NCBI GenBank assembly: GCA_946183365.1
Contig: CAMHAH010000024.1
Coordinates: forward strand, 1 to 46,070
Direction of reading: 5' to 3'
Length of the DNA: 46,070 nt
Origin: an uncultured Clostridia bacterium
Lineage (GTDB): Bacteria > Bacillota > Clostridia > Oscillospirales > Acutalibacteraceae
In this document: positions 17,677-26,115 of the stretch, piece by piece
Layout: each line of letters starts with the position of its first letter
Numbering within the stretch: position 1 is the stretch's first letter
Notes under the pieces: model-generated
The model's input: the letters and a program-made list of their open reading frames with translations, nothing else
What the model was told of the DNA's origin: nothing
The model's database searches: none
Program-made: the position numbers and the translations under genes

Positions 17677-18684
17677 ATGGGGATAAAAGAATCAATAAAA
17701 AAACTGATTCCCTCTTTTAGAGCGACGCAACCTATAATAGAATACGGTAATTATCTATCTCAAAAAATAGATATGCTTAATAATAGACTAGATGAGATAG
17801 ATTATAAAAATGAGTATTTGTTTTGGCTTTCACAAAGATTATCAAATGAATCATCTTTAGAAGTCAAAAAACGTGTATTCCATGAAATGCCAAAAGCAAC
17901 AGGAGAATTGAGAGAAATCCAAGTAGCACAAAATATGATGCTAAAAATGATTAAAAGAATATGCATTGAAAACGGTATAGATTTTTTCCTTTTATGGGGT
18001 ACATTATTAGGGGCGGTGAGACATAACGGGTTTATCCCGTGGGATGATGATATTGATATTGGAATGATGTATCATGATTATTTAAAGCTTATATCAGCAA
18101 TTACTAAGGAACCCCATCTTGAAGTCAGTAACTATTATAATGCTGGTGGTTCTAAAATTATAAAAATCAAGTTTTCGTCTGTCTATTCGCTATATATTGA
18201 TGTATTTGTTTTTGACTATATCGATAATAATGAAGCGGATTCATTAAAACATCAACAATTAATAAAAAACAAATTTGAAGAGTATAAAAAAATCTACGCC
18301 TTGTCGGTTGCCGATTATTATAAAACACATAATATTTTTCATCCTACTGAATCTGTTGAAAACGACAAAAAAGCGTCTGAATTGCGAGATGAACTTATTA
18401 GAAATCATCCATTCTATGGACACGGTAATTCGATTTGCCTAAGTGCTGAAAACTTTTGGCGAACTGAAATATATTCAAAAGAAGATGTCTTTCCGTTAAT
18501 CTATGATGAAATAGAATTTGAAGGTGAAAAATACCCGGTCTGGAATAATTATAATAAATATTTATTAGATGTTTATGGTGATATATACTGTCTTCCTAGT
18601 AAATTATCCCCACCTCATTCTAAAGAGAGAGAAAGAGATGTTATACAAAGTATTAATCTATTAAAAAAACAAAATATTATTTAA
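17677..18684 (+). CDS. licD: LicD-family phosphotransferase
   Basis: A 335-residue LicD protein. The family motif, GTLLGAVRHNGF followed by IPWDDDIDIGM, is at residues 108-130, with the Asp triad expected to bind metal. An N-terminal 75-residue coiled extension (LSQKIDMLNNRLDEIDYKNEY) precedes it. LicD enzymes transfer phosphocholine or similar groups from CDP- or CMP-activated donors onto surface glycans. Here the likely donor is a CMP-phosphonate made by the genes at 20237-24466; this is inference. No licA/licB choline genes are visible in the window. GAAAGGGAAAG just upstream serves as ribosome site. Confidence 0.9.
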   Translation: MGIKESIKKLIPSFRATQPIIEYGNYLSQKIDMLNNRLDEIDYKNEYLFWLSQRLSNESSLEVKKRVFHEMPKATGELREIQVAQNMMLKMIKRICIENGIDFFLLWGTLLGAVRHNGFIPWDDDIDIGMMYHDYLKLISAITKEPHLEVSNYYNAGGSKIIKIKFSSVYSLYIDVFVFDYIDNNEADSLKHQQLIKNKFEEYKKIYALSVADYYKTHNIFHPTESVENDKKASELRDELIRNHPFYGHGNSICLSAENFWRTEIYSKEDVFPLIYDEIEFEGEKYPVWNNYNKYLLDVYGDIYCLPSKLSPPHSKERERDVIQSINLLKKQNII

Positions 18685-19405
18685 AATGGGTTTTGTATGA
18701 GTTAGAATAATTCAAATTGGTTATCAGCGATATAATCAAGAGGTGATTTGTGAATAAGCGAGGCAAAAAGCAAATTAGTGTTATTGTATAAAACAATTAT
18801 CAGAAATCAAAGTATGGAAGAGATCGAGAATGGAGTTTTCTAATATTCTTTATCAGCATCGGTTAGACCTGGCTTTTTTGCGGTCTGCTACCGAATGGTA
18901 TGATAGTATACTTTTGAATTATGGCGATAATGTTTTAGTATTCGGCTGTCTAATTATCCTGCTACATGATGTTGCACCCATATGTTTTCAAAGATGAATT
19001 GGAATAGATGTTTTAAAAGAGATAAGCGTTGGCAACCATTCTTTGTGCTAATACTATCATCGTGTGGGAGCATGACATTTTGGTCTACACTGTTAAAGGA
19101 GTGACGTCTGTTATTACTCACAGCATCGATTGCCGTAGACTGGTAATTGCAGATGATCTGGCTAGGGATGTCTATACAGTAAAGAGTATATCTAATTCAC
19201 AGGTCAAAATCTGGATAAACTAAGCAAGCGAAGACCTATATATCAATAAAGAGGTAAAAATGAAAAATAAGCACACAATTGCTATATTCTGATTACAACT
19301 AAGTTAAACTGAAATCTAATCAGATTCGATTTCAGTTAGGTTAAGAATTAACTATGAGAATACTACCATGTTTGCAAAACCCTATTAGCTCATTTGAGGT
19401 GACTG
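18685..19405 (+). other. about 720 bases of decayed or non-coding sequence between two licD genes
   Basis: No intact gene is convincing here. Short open stretches remain: a GTG start at 18749 giving MNKRGKKQISVIV before a stop, where ISVIV recalls a GT2 N-terminus; a 55-codon frame at 18830-18997; and a 64-codon frame at 19029-19223 with a TTG start and no clear ribosome site. None has a recognisable full domain. The interval is AT-rich. It is best read as the remains of one or more deleted glycan genes. Confidence 0.5.
19307..19337 (+). repeat. inverted repeat (10-bp perfect stem) upstream of the second licD
   Basis: AACTGAAATC at 19307-19316 and GATTTCAGTT at 19328-19337 form a perfect 10-bp stem with an 11-base loop; partly complementary flanks extend it. 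No T-run follows, so it is not a standard terminator. It lies about 70 bases before the start of the frameshifted licD and could be a regulatory hairpin or a scar of recombination. Confidence 0.5.
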
Positions 19406-20228
19406 ATGATGAAGGAAATACCTGCAGATACAATGAGATCAATGCAACTAGAGATGCTGAAGTATATTGATGAAATCTGTACTAGTAACAATCTTAGATA
19501 TTATGCCGCTTATGGTACATTGCTTGGAACGATTAGACATAATGGCTTTATACCTTGGGATGATGATATAGATCTGTATATGCCGAGATCTGAATATGAA
19601 AAGTTTTCAGAGTTATTACAAAATGATAGTGCATATTATAAAACCATTTCAATAGAAGAGAATGAAGATTATTTTCATCCATTTGCAAAAGTATACGATT
19701 CAAAAACAACCATTATTGAAAATGGAATACCCACTAAATATGATATGGGAGTATACATTGATATTTTTATCATTGATGGACTGCCAGATAATCAAAGAAC
19801 AGCTATAAAGCATTATAAAAAATGCCATAGACTAATGGTTTTGTTGTATTGTATTGCAAATAATGTTTTTCCAAAAGATAATCAGGGAAAAACAAAGTTC
19901 AAGTCTATACATACTAGCATGGATAAACGCTGGCATAGTTAAGGCATTGGGTATGGAGCGGTTTATCAAGAAAAAGTTTTTGTACAACTCGAAAAAATAT
20001 GAATTTGATAACTCTGTCTTAGTATTCCCCCATTGCAATGCTTATTATGAAATGTATAATATTTCAACATTCAAAGGATTTGAATTATCAGATTTTGAGG
20101 GAATGAAAATACGTATTCCTAATAATTATCAGGATTGTTTAACACAATGCTATGGAGATTATATGACGTTGCCGCCGAAAGAACAGCGTGTAGCCACTCA
20201 CCAATCTGTAGCATATTGGAAGGACTAA
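19406..20228 (+). pseudogene. licD: LicD-family phosphotransferase, frameshifted
   Basis: The 5' part (19406-about 19905) encodes a LicD N-terminal half with GTLLGTIRHNGF followed by IPWDDDIDLYM and VYIDIFIIDGLPDN. The matching C-terminal half continues in another frame, from about 19905 to 20228 (YILAWINAGIVKALG, YEMYNISTFKGFELSDFEGM, ending DYMTLPPKEQRV). Together they would make about 273 residues, the normal LicD length. The two frames differ by one position, so a single-base insertion or two-base deletion near 19895-19915 explains it. The N-terminal fragment ends at 19942. The start ATG follows GAGGTGA. It lies directly before the phosphonate genes, so its loss may affect decoration. Confidence 0.8.
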
Positions 20229-20236
20229 AAGAAAAA

Positions 20237-22246
20237 ATGAAAGCATTGATTTTAAATTCCGGCCTCGGTAGCCGGATGGGAGTTCTGACATCGGAACACC
20301 CGAAATGTATGACGGAAATATCACATACCGATACGATTCTAAGCCGGCAGCTAAAGCTAATTGCACAGGCGGGTATCACGGAAGTTGTGATGACGACAGG
20401 ATATTATGACAGCATTCTGGAAGAATACTGCGAGAGTCTGGATCTGCCGTTACACATTACATTTGTCAAGAACCCTGTTTACGACAAAACAAACTACATA
20501 TATTCCATCTACTGTGCAAGAGAGTATCTTGATGATGATATTCTCCTGATGCACGGTGATTTGGTGTTCGAGAACACTGTTTTTGATGATGTTCTCGCAA
20601 GCAACGAAAGTTGCATGACAGTTAGTTCGACGTTGGCGTTGCCCGAGAAGGATTTCAAGGCGGTGTTGTCCGATGGGCGCGTCACAAAGGTTGGTATTGA
20701 ATTCTTTGAGAATGCTGTAGCGGCACAGCCGTTATATAAGCTCAACAAGGACGACTGGAAGGTATGGCTCGATAGAATCATTGATTTTTGCGAGAGCGAT
20801 AACACAAAGTGTTATGCGGAGAATGCCTTTAACGAGGCTTCCGAGTCCTGCCATATTGTTCCGCTGGACGTACAGGACAGGCTTTGTGCGGAGATTGATA
20901 ACCCTGATGATTTGAAGCAGGTTTCCGAGCAGCTCAAAGAGATTGAAAACCGCATGGTGTATATGTGCTTTTCCACCGATATTATCCACAGTGGTCATAT
21001 TGCAATCATCAATAAAGCCAAAAGATACGGCAAGCTGATGATCGGTTTGCTGACCGATGAAGCGATCGTATCCTACAAGCGCTATCCGTTGGTTCCGTAT
21101 TCCGAGCGTAAGAGTATGTTTGAGAATATTGTCGGCGTCTATCGTGTGGTAGAGCAGGACAAGCTTAGTTATAAAGAGAATCTTGAAAAATACAAGCCTG
21201 ATTATGTTGTCCACGGTGATGATTGGAAATTGGGCTTTCAGCAGCCGATTCGAGAGGAAGTTATCTCGGTTTTGAATACCTATGGTGGTATGCTGATCGA
21301 GTTTCCGTATTCTGTCAATGAAACCTATGACGAACTGGAAAAACGCGCGAAAGCTGAACTTGCAACGCCTGATGTGCGTCGTGCCAGATTGAAGAAGGTT
21401 CTTGCGATGAAGGGTACCGTCACTGCTATGGAAGCTCACAGCGGTTTGACCGGATTGATCGTTGAGAATACCAAGGTTGAGGAAAACGGCGGCTTGCGCC
21501 AGTTTGACGCGATGTGGGTAAGTTCTTTATGTGATTCTACTGCAAAAGGAAAGCCTGATATCGAGCTTGTCGATATGACGTCCCGCTTCCGTACGATCGA
21601 CGATATCTGTGAGGTCACAACCAAGCCGATCATCTTTGATGGTGATACCGGCGGCTTGACCGAGCACTTTGTATATACCGTTCGTTCTTTGGAGCGTATG
21701 GGTGTTTCGATGGTGATCATCGAGGATAAAACCGGTTTGAAGAAGAACAGTCTGTTCGGTACGGAAGTTCAGCAGACACAGGCAGCTATTCCTGATTTCT
21801 GCGAGAAGATAAAAGCAGGCAAAAAGGCACAGCGCACGAAGGAATTCATGATCTGTGCTCGTATAGAGAGCTTGATTCTCGAGCGAGGGATGGATGATGC
21901 GTTAGAGAGAGCGTTTGCGTTTGCGGATGCCGGTGCTGATGCGATCATGATCCACAGCCGCAAAAAGGATCCCACGGAAATATTTGAATTTGTGGAGAAG
22001 TTTAGAGAAAAGGATAGCACGACCCCGATTGTTGTTGTTCCGACCTCTTTCAATACAGTTACAGAGGAAGAATTCAAAGAGCGCGGAGTGAATATTATCA
22101 TCTATGCAAATCAGCTCACCCGAACCGGATTCCCTGCTATGCAGAATGCAGCTGAAATGATCCTGAAAAATCACCGCGCAAAAGAGTGTGACGACATCTG
22201 TATGCCGTTCAAAGAGATCATTCGACTGATTCCGGAGGATGTATGA
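20237..22246 (+). CDS. pepM: three-domain fusion: LicC-like nucleotidyltransferase, TagD-like cytidylyltransferase, PEP mutase
   Basis: A 669-residue protein. Domain 1 (about 1-235) is a LicC-type NTP transferase: LNSGLGSRM near the N-terminus, HPKCM at 21-25, and MHGDLVFEN at 105-113. Domain 2 (about 240-375) is a cytidylyltransferase of the TagD type: HSGH at 251-254 and VHGDDW at 325-330. Domain 3 (about 385-669) is phosphoenolpyruvate mutase with the diagnostic EDKTGLKKNS at 496-505 and DGDTGG at 468-473. PEP mutase turns PEP into phosphonopyruvate, the first step of phosphonate synthesis; the cytidylyltransferases would activate the final phosphonate to a CMP ester. The ATG at 20237 follows GGAAGGA. 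Base composition is more GC-rich than the preceding licD. Two nucleotidyltransferase domains in one chain with PEP mutase is unusual. Confidence 0.92.
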   Translation: MKALILNSGLGSRMGVLTSEHPKCMTEISHTDTILSRQLKLIAQAGITEVVMTTGYYDSILEEYCESLDLPLHITFVKNPVYDKTNYIYSIYCAREYLDDDILLMHGDLVFENTVFDDVLASNESCMTVSSTLALPEKDFKAVLSDGRVTKVGIEFFENAVAAQPLYKLNKDDWKVWLDRIIDFCESDNTKCYAENAFNEASESCHIVPLDVQDRLCAEIDNPDDLKQVSEQLKEIENRMVYMCFSTDIIHSGHIAIINKAKRYGKLMIGLLTDEAIVSYKRYPLVPYSERKSMFENIVGVYRVVEQDKLSYKENLEKYKPDYVVHGDDWKLGFQQPIREEVISVLNTYGGMLIEFPYSVNETYDELEKRAKAELATPDVRRARLKKVLAMKGTVTAMEAHSGLTGLIVENTKVEENGGLRQFDAMWVSSLCDSTAKGKPDIELVDMTSRFRTIDDICEVTTKPIIFDGDTGGLTEHFVYTVRSLERMGVSMVIIEDKTGLKKNSLFGTEVQQTQAAIPDFCEKIKAGKKAQRTKEFMICARIESLILERGMDDALERAFAFADAGADAIMIHSRKKDPTEIFEFVEKFREKDSTTPIVVVPTSFNTVTEEEFKERGVNIIIYANQLTRTGFPAMQNAAEMILKNHRAKECDDICMPFKEIIRLIPEDV

Positions 22247-23334
22247 TGCAGAAGATCATTGAAATCAACGGAAGCTATGAGCCGTTGGATGAGCTGTTTT
22301 CAGATAGCGAAAGGATATTCCTCGTTTGTGACGGTTCCTATCAATTCCTTAAAATAGGAAGTTATTTTGACGCCCTTACGAATGTTGTCAAATTTTCGGA
22401 TTTCAAACCGAATCCCGATTATGAGTCGGTAAAAAAAGCGGTTGCGCTGTATCGTAGTGAAGTCTGTAGCAGTATCGTTGCGGTAGGTGGTGGAAGTGCG
22501 ATCGATCTGGCAAAATGTGTGAAGCTCTATGCCAATATGAATGACGACAAAGCGTATATTGTGCAGGAGATCGTGCCGAATGAAATTCCGCTGATCGCTG
22601 TTCCCACGACTGCTGGAACAGGCAGCGAAGCAACGCGCTACGCGGTTATCTACTATCAAGGGAATAAACAAAGTGTTACACATGAGGGTTGTATTCCGTC
22701 AACAGTTATCTTTGATGCATCAGCTTTGGACACGTTGCCTGACTATCAGAGAAAGTCCACTATGCTAGATGCTCTGTGCCATGCAATCGAATCCTTCTGG
22801 TCGGTCAATTCGACTGATGAGAGCAAAGTGTATTCCAAAGAAGCGATCAAGCTGATACTGGAGAACATGGACGGTTATCTGGCTAATGATAAGACTGCTA
22901 ACCGCAATATGCTCAATGCGGCAAACACAGCAGGAAAGGCGATCAACATTACGCAGACCACTGCAGGTCATGCTATGTGCTATAAGCTGACAAGCCTTTT
23001 TGGTATCGCTCACGGACAGGCCGCTGCTATGTGTGTGAGAAAACTGTTACCTTATATGGTAGACCACACTGATAAATGTATTGATGCTAGGGGAGAAGAT
23101 TATCTTAACCGTACATTTATCGAAATAGCGAATGCGATGGGGTGTGACAATATAGAGTCGATGTGTGAGCGATTTGATTCGATCTACCAGTCTTTAGCTT
23201 TTCCGAAGGTGAGCTATACTGAAGAAGATGTTGAGGTTCTGACACACTCGGTCAATCCCGTTCGATTAAAGAATCATCCGATCGCACTTGATTTAGAAAT
23301 AATAGAATCGTTGTATCGTCAGATATTAGAATAA
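22243..23334 (+). CDS. iron-containing alcohol dehydrogenase, probable phosphonoacetaldehyde reductase
   Basis: A 363-residue group III Fe-type alcohol dehydrogenase starting at an ATGA overlap with the PEP mutase fusion; GGAGG precedes it. The NAD-binding region shows VGGGSAIDLAKC and VPTTAGTGSEAT. Metal ligands fit DALCHAIES, the His in TAGHAMCYKL and GIAHGQAAA. Placed between PEP mutase and phosphonopyruvate decarboxylase, it most likely reduces phosphonoacetaldehyde to 2-hydroxyethylphosphonate, as PhpC-type enzymes do. The substrate is inferred from context only. No 2-aminoethylphosphonate transaminase is present in the window, which supports the reductase route. Confidence 0.85.
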   Translation: MMQKIIEINGSYEPLDELFSDSERIFLVCDGSYQFLKIGSYFDALTNVVKFSDFKPNPDYESVKKAVALYRSEVCSSIVAVGGGSAIDLAKCVKLYANMNDDKAYIVQEIVPNEIPLIAVPTTAGTGSEATRYAVIYYQGNKQSVTHEGCIPSTVIFDASALDTLPDYQRKSTMLDALCHAIESFWSVNSTDESKVYSKEAIKLILENMDGYLANDKTANRNMLNAANTAGKAINITQTTAGHAMCYKLTSLFGIAHGQAAAMCVRKLLPYMVDHTDKCIDARGEDYLNRTFIEIANAMGCDNIESMCERFDSIYQSLAFPKVSYTEEDVEVLTHSVNPVRLKNHPIALDLEIIESLYRQILE

Positions 23335-23344
23335 GAGGAAGTAT

Positions 23345-24466
23345 ATGAAAGTAGAAAAGCTATTAGAGATCATCGGTGCTGATTTTTATACAGGCGTTCC
23401 GGACAGTCAGCTGAAAGCGTTGTGCGATTACCTGATGAATACATACGGAATCGATCGGCATCATCATATTATCGCGGCGAATGAAGGTAACTGTGTAGGA
23501 CTGGCAGCAGGTTATCACCTTGCTACAGGTAAGACGCCGGTCGTATATATGCAGAATAGCGGTGAAGGTAATATCATCAATCCGCTTGCTTCACTTCTGA
23601 ATGAAAAGGTTTATGCGATTCCTATGATCTTTATTATCGGGTGGCGCGGTGAGCCGGGTATCCACGATGAACCTCAGCATATTTATCAGGGCGAAGTAAC
23701 TGTCAAACTGATGGAGGATATGGATGTTAAGACCTTCATCATCGGCAAAGAAACTACTGAGAATGAACTAGAAAATGCAATGAATGGCTTCAGAGAAGTT
23801 CTCAAAACCGGGAAACAGGTCGCTTTCATTGTTCGCAAAGGGGCACTGGAGTATAGTGAAAAAGTAGTTTATAAAAACAACTACACCATGACCCGCGAAG
23901 AAATCATTCAGCATATTGTCAAGGTTACCGGAGAGGATCCCATCGTTTCCACAACCGGTAAAGCAAGCCGTGAGTTGTTTGAAACAAGAGTAGCAAACGG
24001 TCAAAGTCACAAATATGATTTCTTGACTGTCGGTTCGATGGGGCACAGTTCTTCTATCGCGCTTGGAGTGGCGCTCAATAAGCCTGACAGAAAGATCTGG
24101 TGTATCGATGGTGATGGCGCTGTCCTTATGCACATGGGTTCAATGGCTGTTATCGGAGCGAATGCACCGAAGAATCTCGTCCATATTGTTATTAATAACG
24201 GCGCACATGAAACGGTTGGTGGAATGCCTACAGTTGCATCTAAAATGGATGTCGTTGCAATTGCCAAAGCCTGCGGTTATTCGAATGCAATCAGTGTGGA
24301 TAGCTTCGATAGTTTAGATAAAGAATTAACTGAAGCCAAATCAAGAAATGAACTTAGCTTAATTGAAGTAAAGTGTTCGATTGGCGCAAGAGCTGATTTG
24401 GGCAGACCGACAACGACCGCAGTAGAGAATAAAGAAAACTACATGAATTACATTTGTAATCTGTAA
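23345..24466 (+). CDS. aepY: phosphonopyruvate decarboxylase
   Basis: A 373-residue thiamine-diphosphate enzyme. The N-terminal pyrimidine-binding half has FYTGVPDSQLKALCDYLM and AANEGNCVGLAAGYHLATG (with the catalytic Glu). The C-terminal half has the TPP motif GDGAVLMHMGSM...VINNGAHETVGG at about residues 254-290. It decarboxylates phosphonopyruvate to phosphonoacetaldehyde, pulling the unfavourable PEP mutase reaction forward. GAGGAAG lies just before the ATG. It is the third gene of the phosphonate unit and is followed after 14 bases by capE. Confidence 0.93.
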   Translation: MKVEKLLEIIGADFYTGVPDSQLKALCDYLMNTYGIDRHHHIIAANEGNCVGLAAGYHLATGKTPVVYMQNSGEGNIINPLASLLNEKVYAIPMIFIIGWRGEPGIHDEPQHIYQGEVTVKLMEDMDVKTFIIGKETTENELENAMNGFREVLKTGKQVAFIVRKGALEYSEKVVYKNNYTMTREEIIQHIVKVTGEDPIVSTTGKASRELFETRVANGQSHKYDFLTVGSMGHSSSIALGVALNKPDRKIWCIDGDGAVLMHMGSMAVIGANAPKNLVHIVINNGAHETVGGMPTVASKMDVVAIAKACGYSNAISVDSFDSLDKELTEAKSRNELSLIEVKCSIGARADLGRPTTTAVENKENYMNYICNL

Positions 24467-24480
24467 TATCGGAGGACAAT

Positions 24481-25515
24481 ATGTCATCATTTAACGGAGC
24501 AACATTAATGATAACCGGTGGAACCGGTTCATTCGGCAATACTGTACTCAAACACTTTTTGACAAGTGATATCGGCGAGATTCGCATTTTTTCACGCGAT
24601 GAAAAGAAGCAGGACGATATGCGCCATGACCTACAGGCGCGCTTTCCTGAGTATGCTAACAAGGTCAAATTCCATATCGGTGATGTCCGAAACGCTCAAT
24701 CAATTAAGGATGCCATGTGGGGCGTTGACTACATATTTCATGCTGCAGCCTTAAAGCAGGTTCCTTCCTGCGAATTCTTCCCGATGGAAGCGGTACGTAC
24801 TAACGTGGAGGGTACCGACAATATGCTACACGCAGCGATTGACTGCGGCGTCAAGCGTGTTGTTTGCCTGTCGACCGACAAGGCAGCTTATCCGATCAAC
24901 GCGATGGGTATCTCTAAGGCGATGATGGAGCACGTTATCTATGCCAATGCCCGCGTAGCGGCAGAACGCGGCGGCACTGTCATCTGCTGTACACGTTACG
25001 GCAACGTTATGTGCTCGCGCGGCTCGGTCATCCCGCTGTTTATCGACCAGATCAAGGCGGGCAATCCGATCACGATCACTAATCCCGAGATGACTCGCTT
25101 CCTAATGAACTTGGATGAAGCGGTAGATCTTGTAAAGTTCGCTTTCGAGCATGCCAACCCCGGCGATCTCTTTATCCAGAAGGCTGACGCTTCTACTATT
25201 GGTGTTCTCGCTCAGGCTGTGCAGAAACTGTTCGGCGATACCGGAACCAAGATCATCGGCACCCGCCACGGTGAGAAGTTGTATGAGACTCTGATGACCC
25301 GCGAAGAAAGACTTCGTTCCGAGGATATGGGCAACTACTTCCGCGTAGCGGCAGACAGCCGCGATCTGAACTACGACAAGTTTGTCGTCAAAGGACAAGT
25401 ACATACAGAAGCGGACGAGTCCTACACCAGCCATAATACAAAGCTTCTTGACGTCGATGGTACTGTTGCAAAGATCCTTACTACCGATTATGTTCAGAAG
25501 CAGTTGAAGCAGTAA
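24481..25515 (+). CDS. capE: UDP-GlcNAc 4,6-dehydratase/5-epimerase (CapE-like)
   Basis: A 344-residue SDR enzyme of the CapE/FnlA/WbjB group. The NAD(P)-binding motif GGTGSFG is at residues 13-19, and FSRDEKKQDDMRHD is the group signature. AALKQVPSCEFFPMEA and STDKAAYPINAMGISKAMMEH mark the active site, with the variant MxxxK in place of YxxxK. It performs the first step from UDP-GlcNAc to UDP-N-acetyl-L-fucosamine. CapF and CapG partners are at 34374 and 32003, separated from it by about 6.5 kb. It has a strong CGGAGG site and GC-richer DNA. Confidence 0.92.
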   Translation: MSSFNGATLMITGGTGSFGNTVLKHFLTSDIGEIRIFSRDEKKQDDMRHDLQARFPEYANKVKFHIGDVRNAQSIKDAMWGVDYIFHAAALKQVPSCEFFPMEAVRTNVEGTDNMLHAAIDCGVKRVVCLSTDKAAYPINAMGISKAMMEHVIYANARVAAERGGTVICCTRYGNVMCSRGSVIPLFIDQIKAGNPITITNPEMTRFLMNLDEAVDLVKFAFEHANPGDLFIQKADASTIGVLAQAVQKLFGDTGTKIIGTRHGEKLYETLMTREERLRSEDMGNYFRVAADSRDLNYDKFVVKGQVHTEADESYTSHNTKLLDVDGTVAKILTTDYVQKQLKQ

Positions 25516-26105
25516 TGCTCCCTAAAATTGCCGCATTGGCGGCTGTGGTTATCACTCTCGGGATCACAACGTTCTTCCGTAATAAAGGCAAGGCTTTTTC
25601 GGTAATTATGATCTGTATGATCCCCGTCTGTTCCTTCCTTTTGATATGGTTTACCTTGCTTTCAAGAGGCGATGTGGTCACTACGCCGAACTATATTCCT
25701 TTCAGTTCATATTTACAGATCCTTCAAGTGAGATGGTTAGGCTGGGGCGAGTATATCGCCGGAGGAATTATCGGCAACGTATTGCTGTTCGTTCCTGTCG
25801 GAATGATTACAGCTAACTTGGTTAACTGCAAGCACCCTTATTTTGTATCGGGGATGATCGGCTTTGCACTAAGCCTTGCGATCGAGATAACGCAATTGAC
25901 GACTGCTCGAGGCAGCTTTGAAACAGATGATACTATTTACAATACATGGGGCGCGGTGATCGGATGTTCAATCGCGCTTGTATTGATCCGAAAAAGAAAA
26001 AGCCCGGCAGATAACCTGCGCATTTTAACGCCTCTGCTGGTATATCTCGGCATTTTTATAGGCATATGCTTTGTACCAGTAATAAAAGAAATATTCAGAA
26101 GATGA
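25515..26105 (+). CDS. VanZ-like membrane protein
   Basis: A 196-residue membrane protein with about five hydrophobic segments, starting inside the stop codon of capE (TAATG). The VanZ-family features are GNVLLFVPVGMI, IEITQL and the FETDDTIYNTWGAVIGC stretch. VanZ-like proteins have been linked to lipid-carrier and glycopeptide tolerance, and are frequent in clostridial envelope clusters; the exact reaction is uncertain. Tight coupling to capE suggests it is part of the glycan unit and may act on its lipid carrier. Confidence 0.85.
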   Translation: MLPKIAALAAVVITLGITTFFRNKGKAFSVIMICMIPVCSFLLIWFTLLSRGDVVTTPNYIPFSSYLQILQVRWLGWGEYIAGGIIGNVLLFVPVGMITANLVNCKHPYFVSGMIGFALSLAIEITQLTTARGSFETDDTIYNTWGAVIGCSIALVLIRKRKSPADNLRILTPLLVYLGIFIGICFVPVIKEIFRR

Positions 26106-26115
26106 TGGAGAACAC

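Noticed and set aside
20139..21439. Minus-strand open frames opposite the PEP mutase fusion
   Set aside because: Shadows of a strongly supported gene; no ribosome sites or recognised domains.
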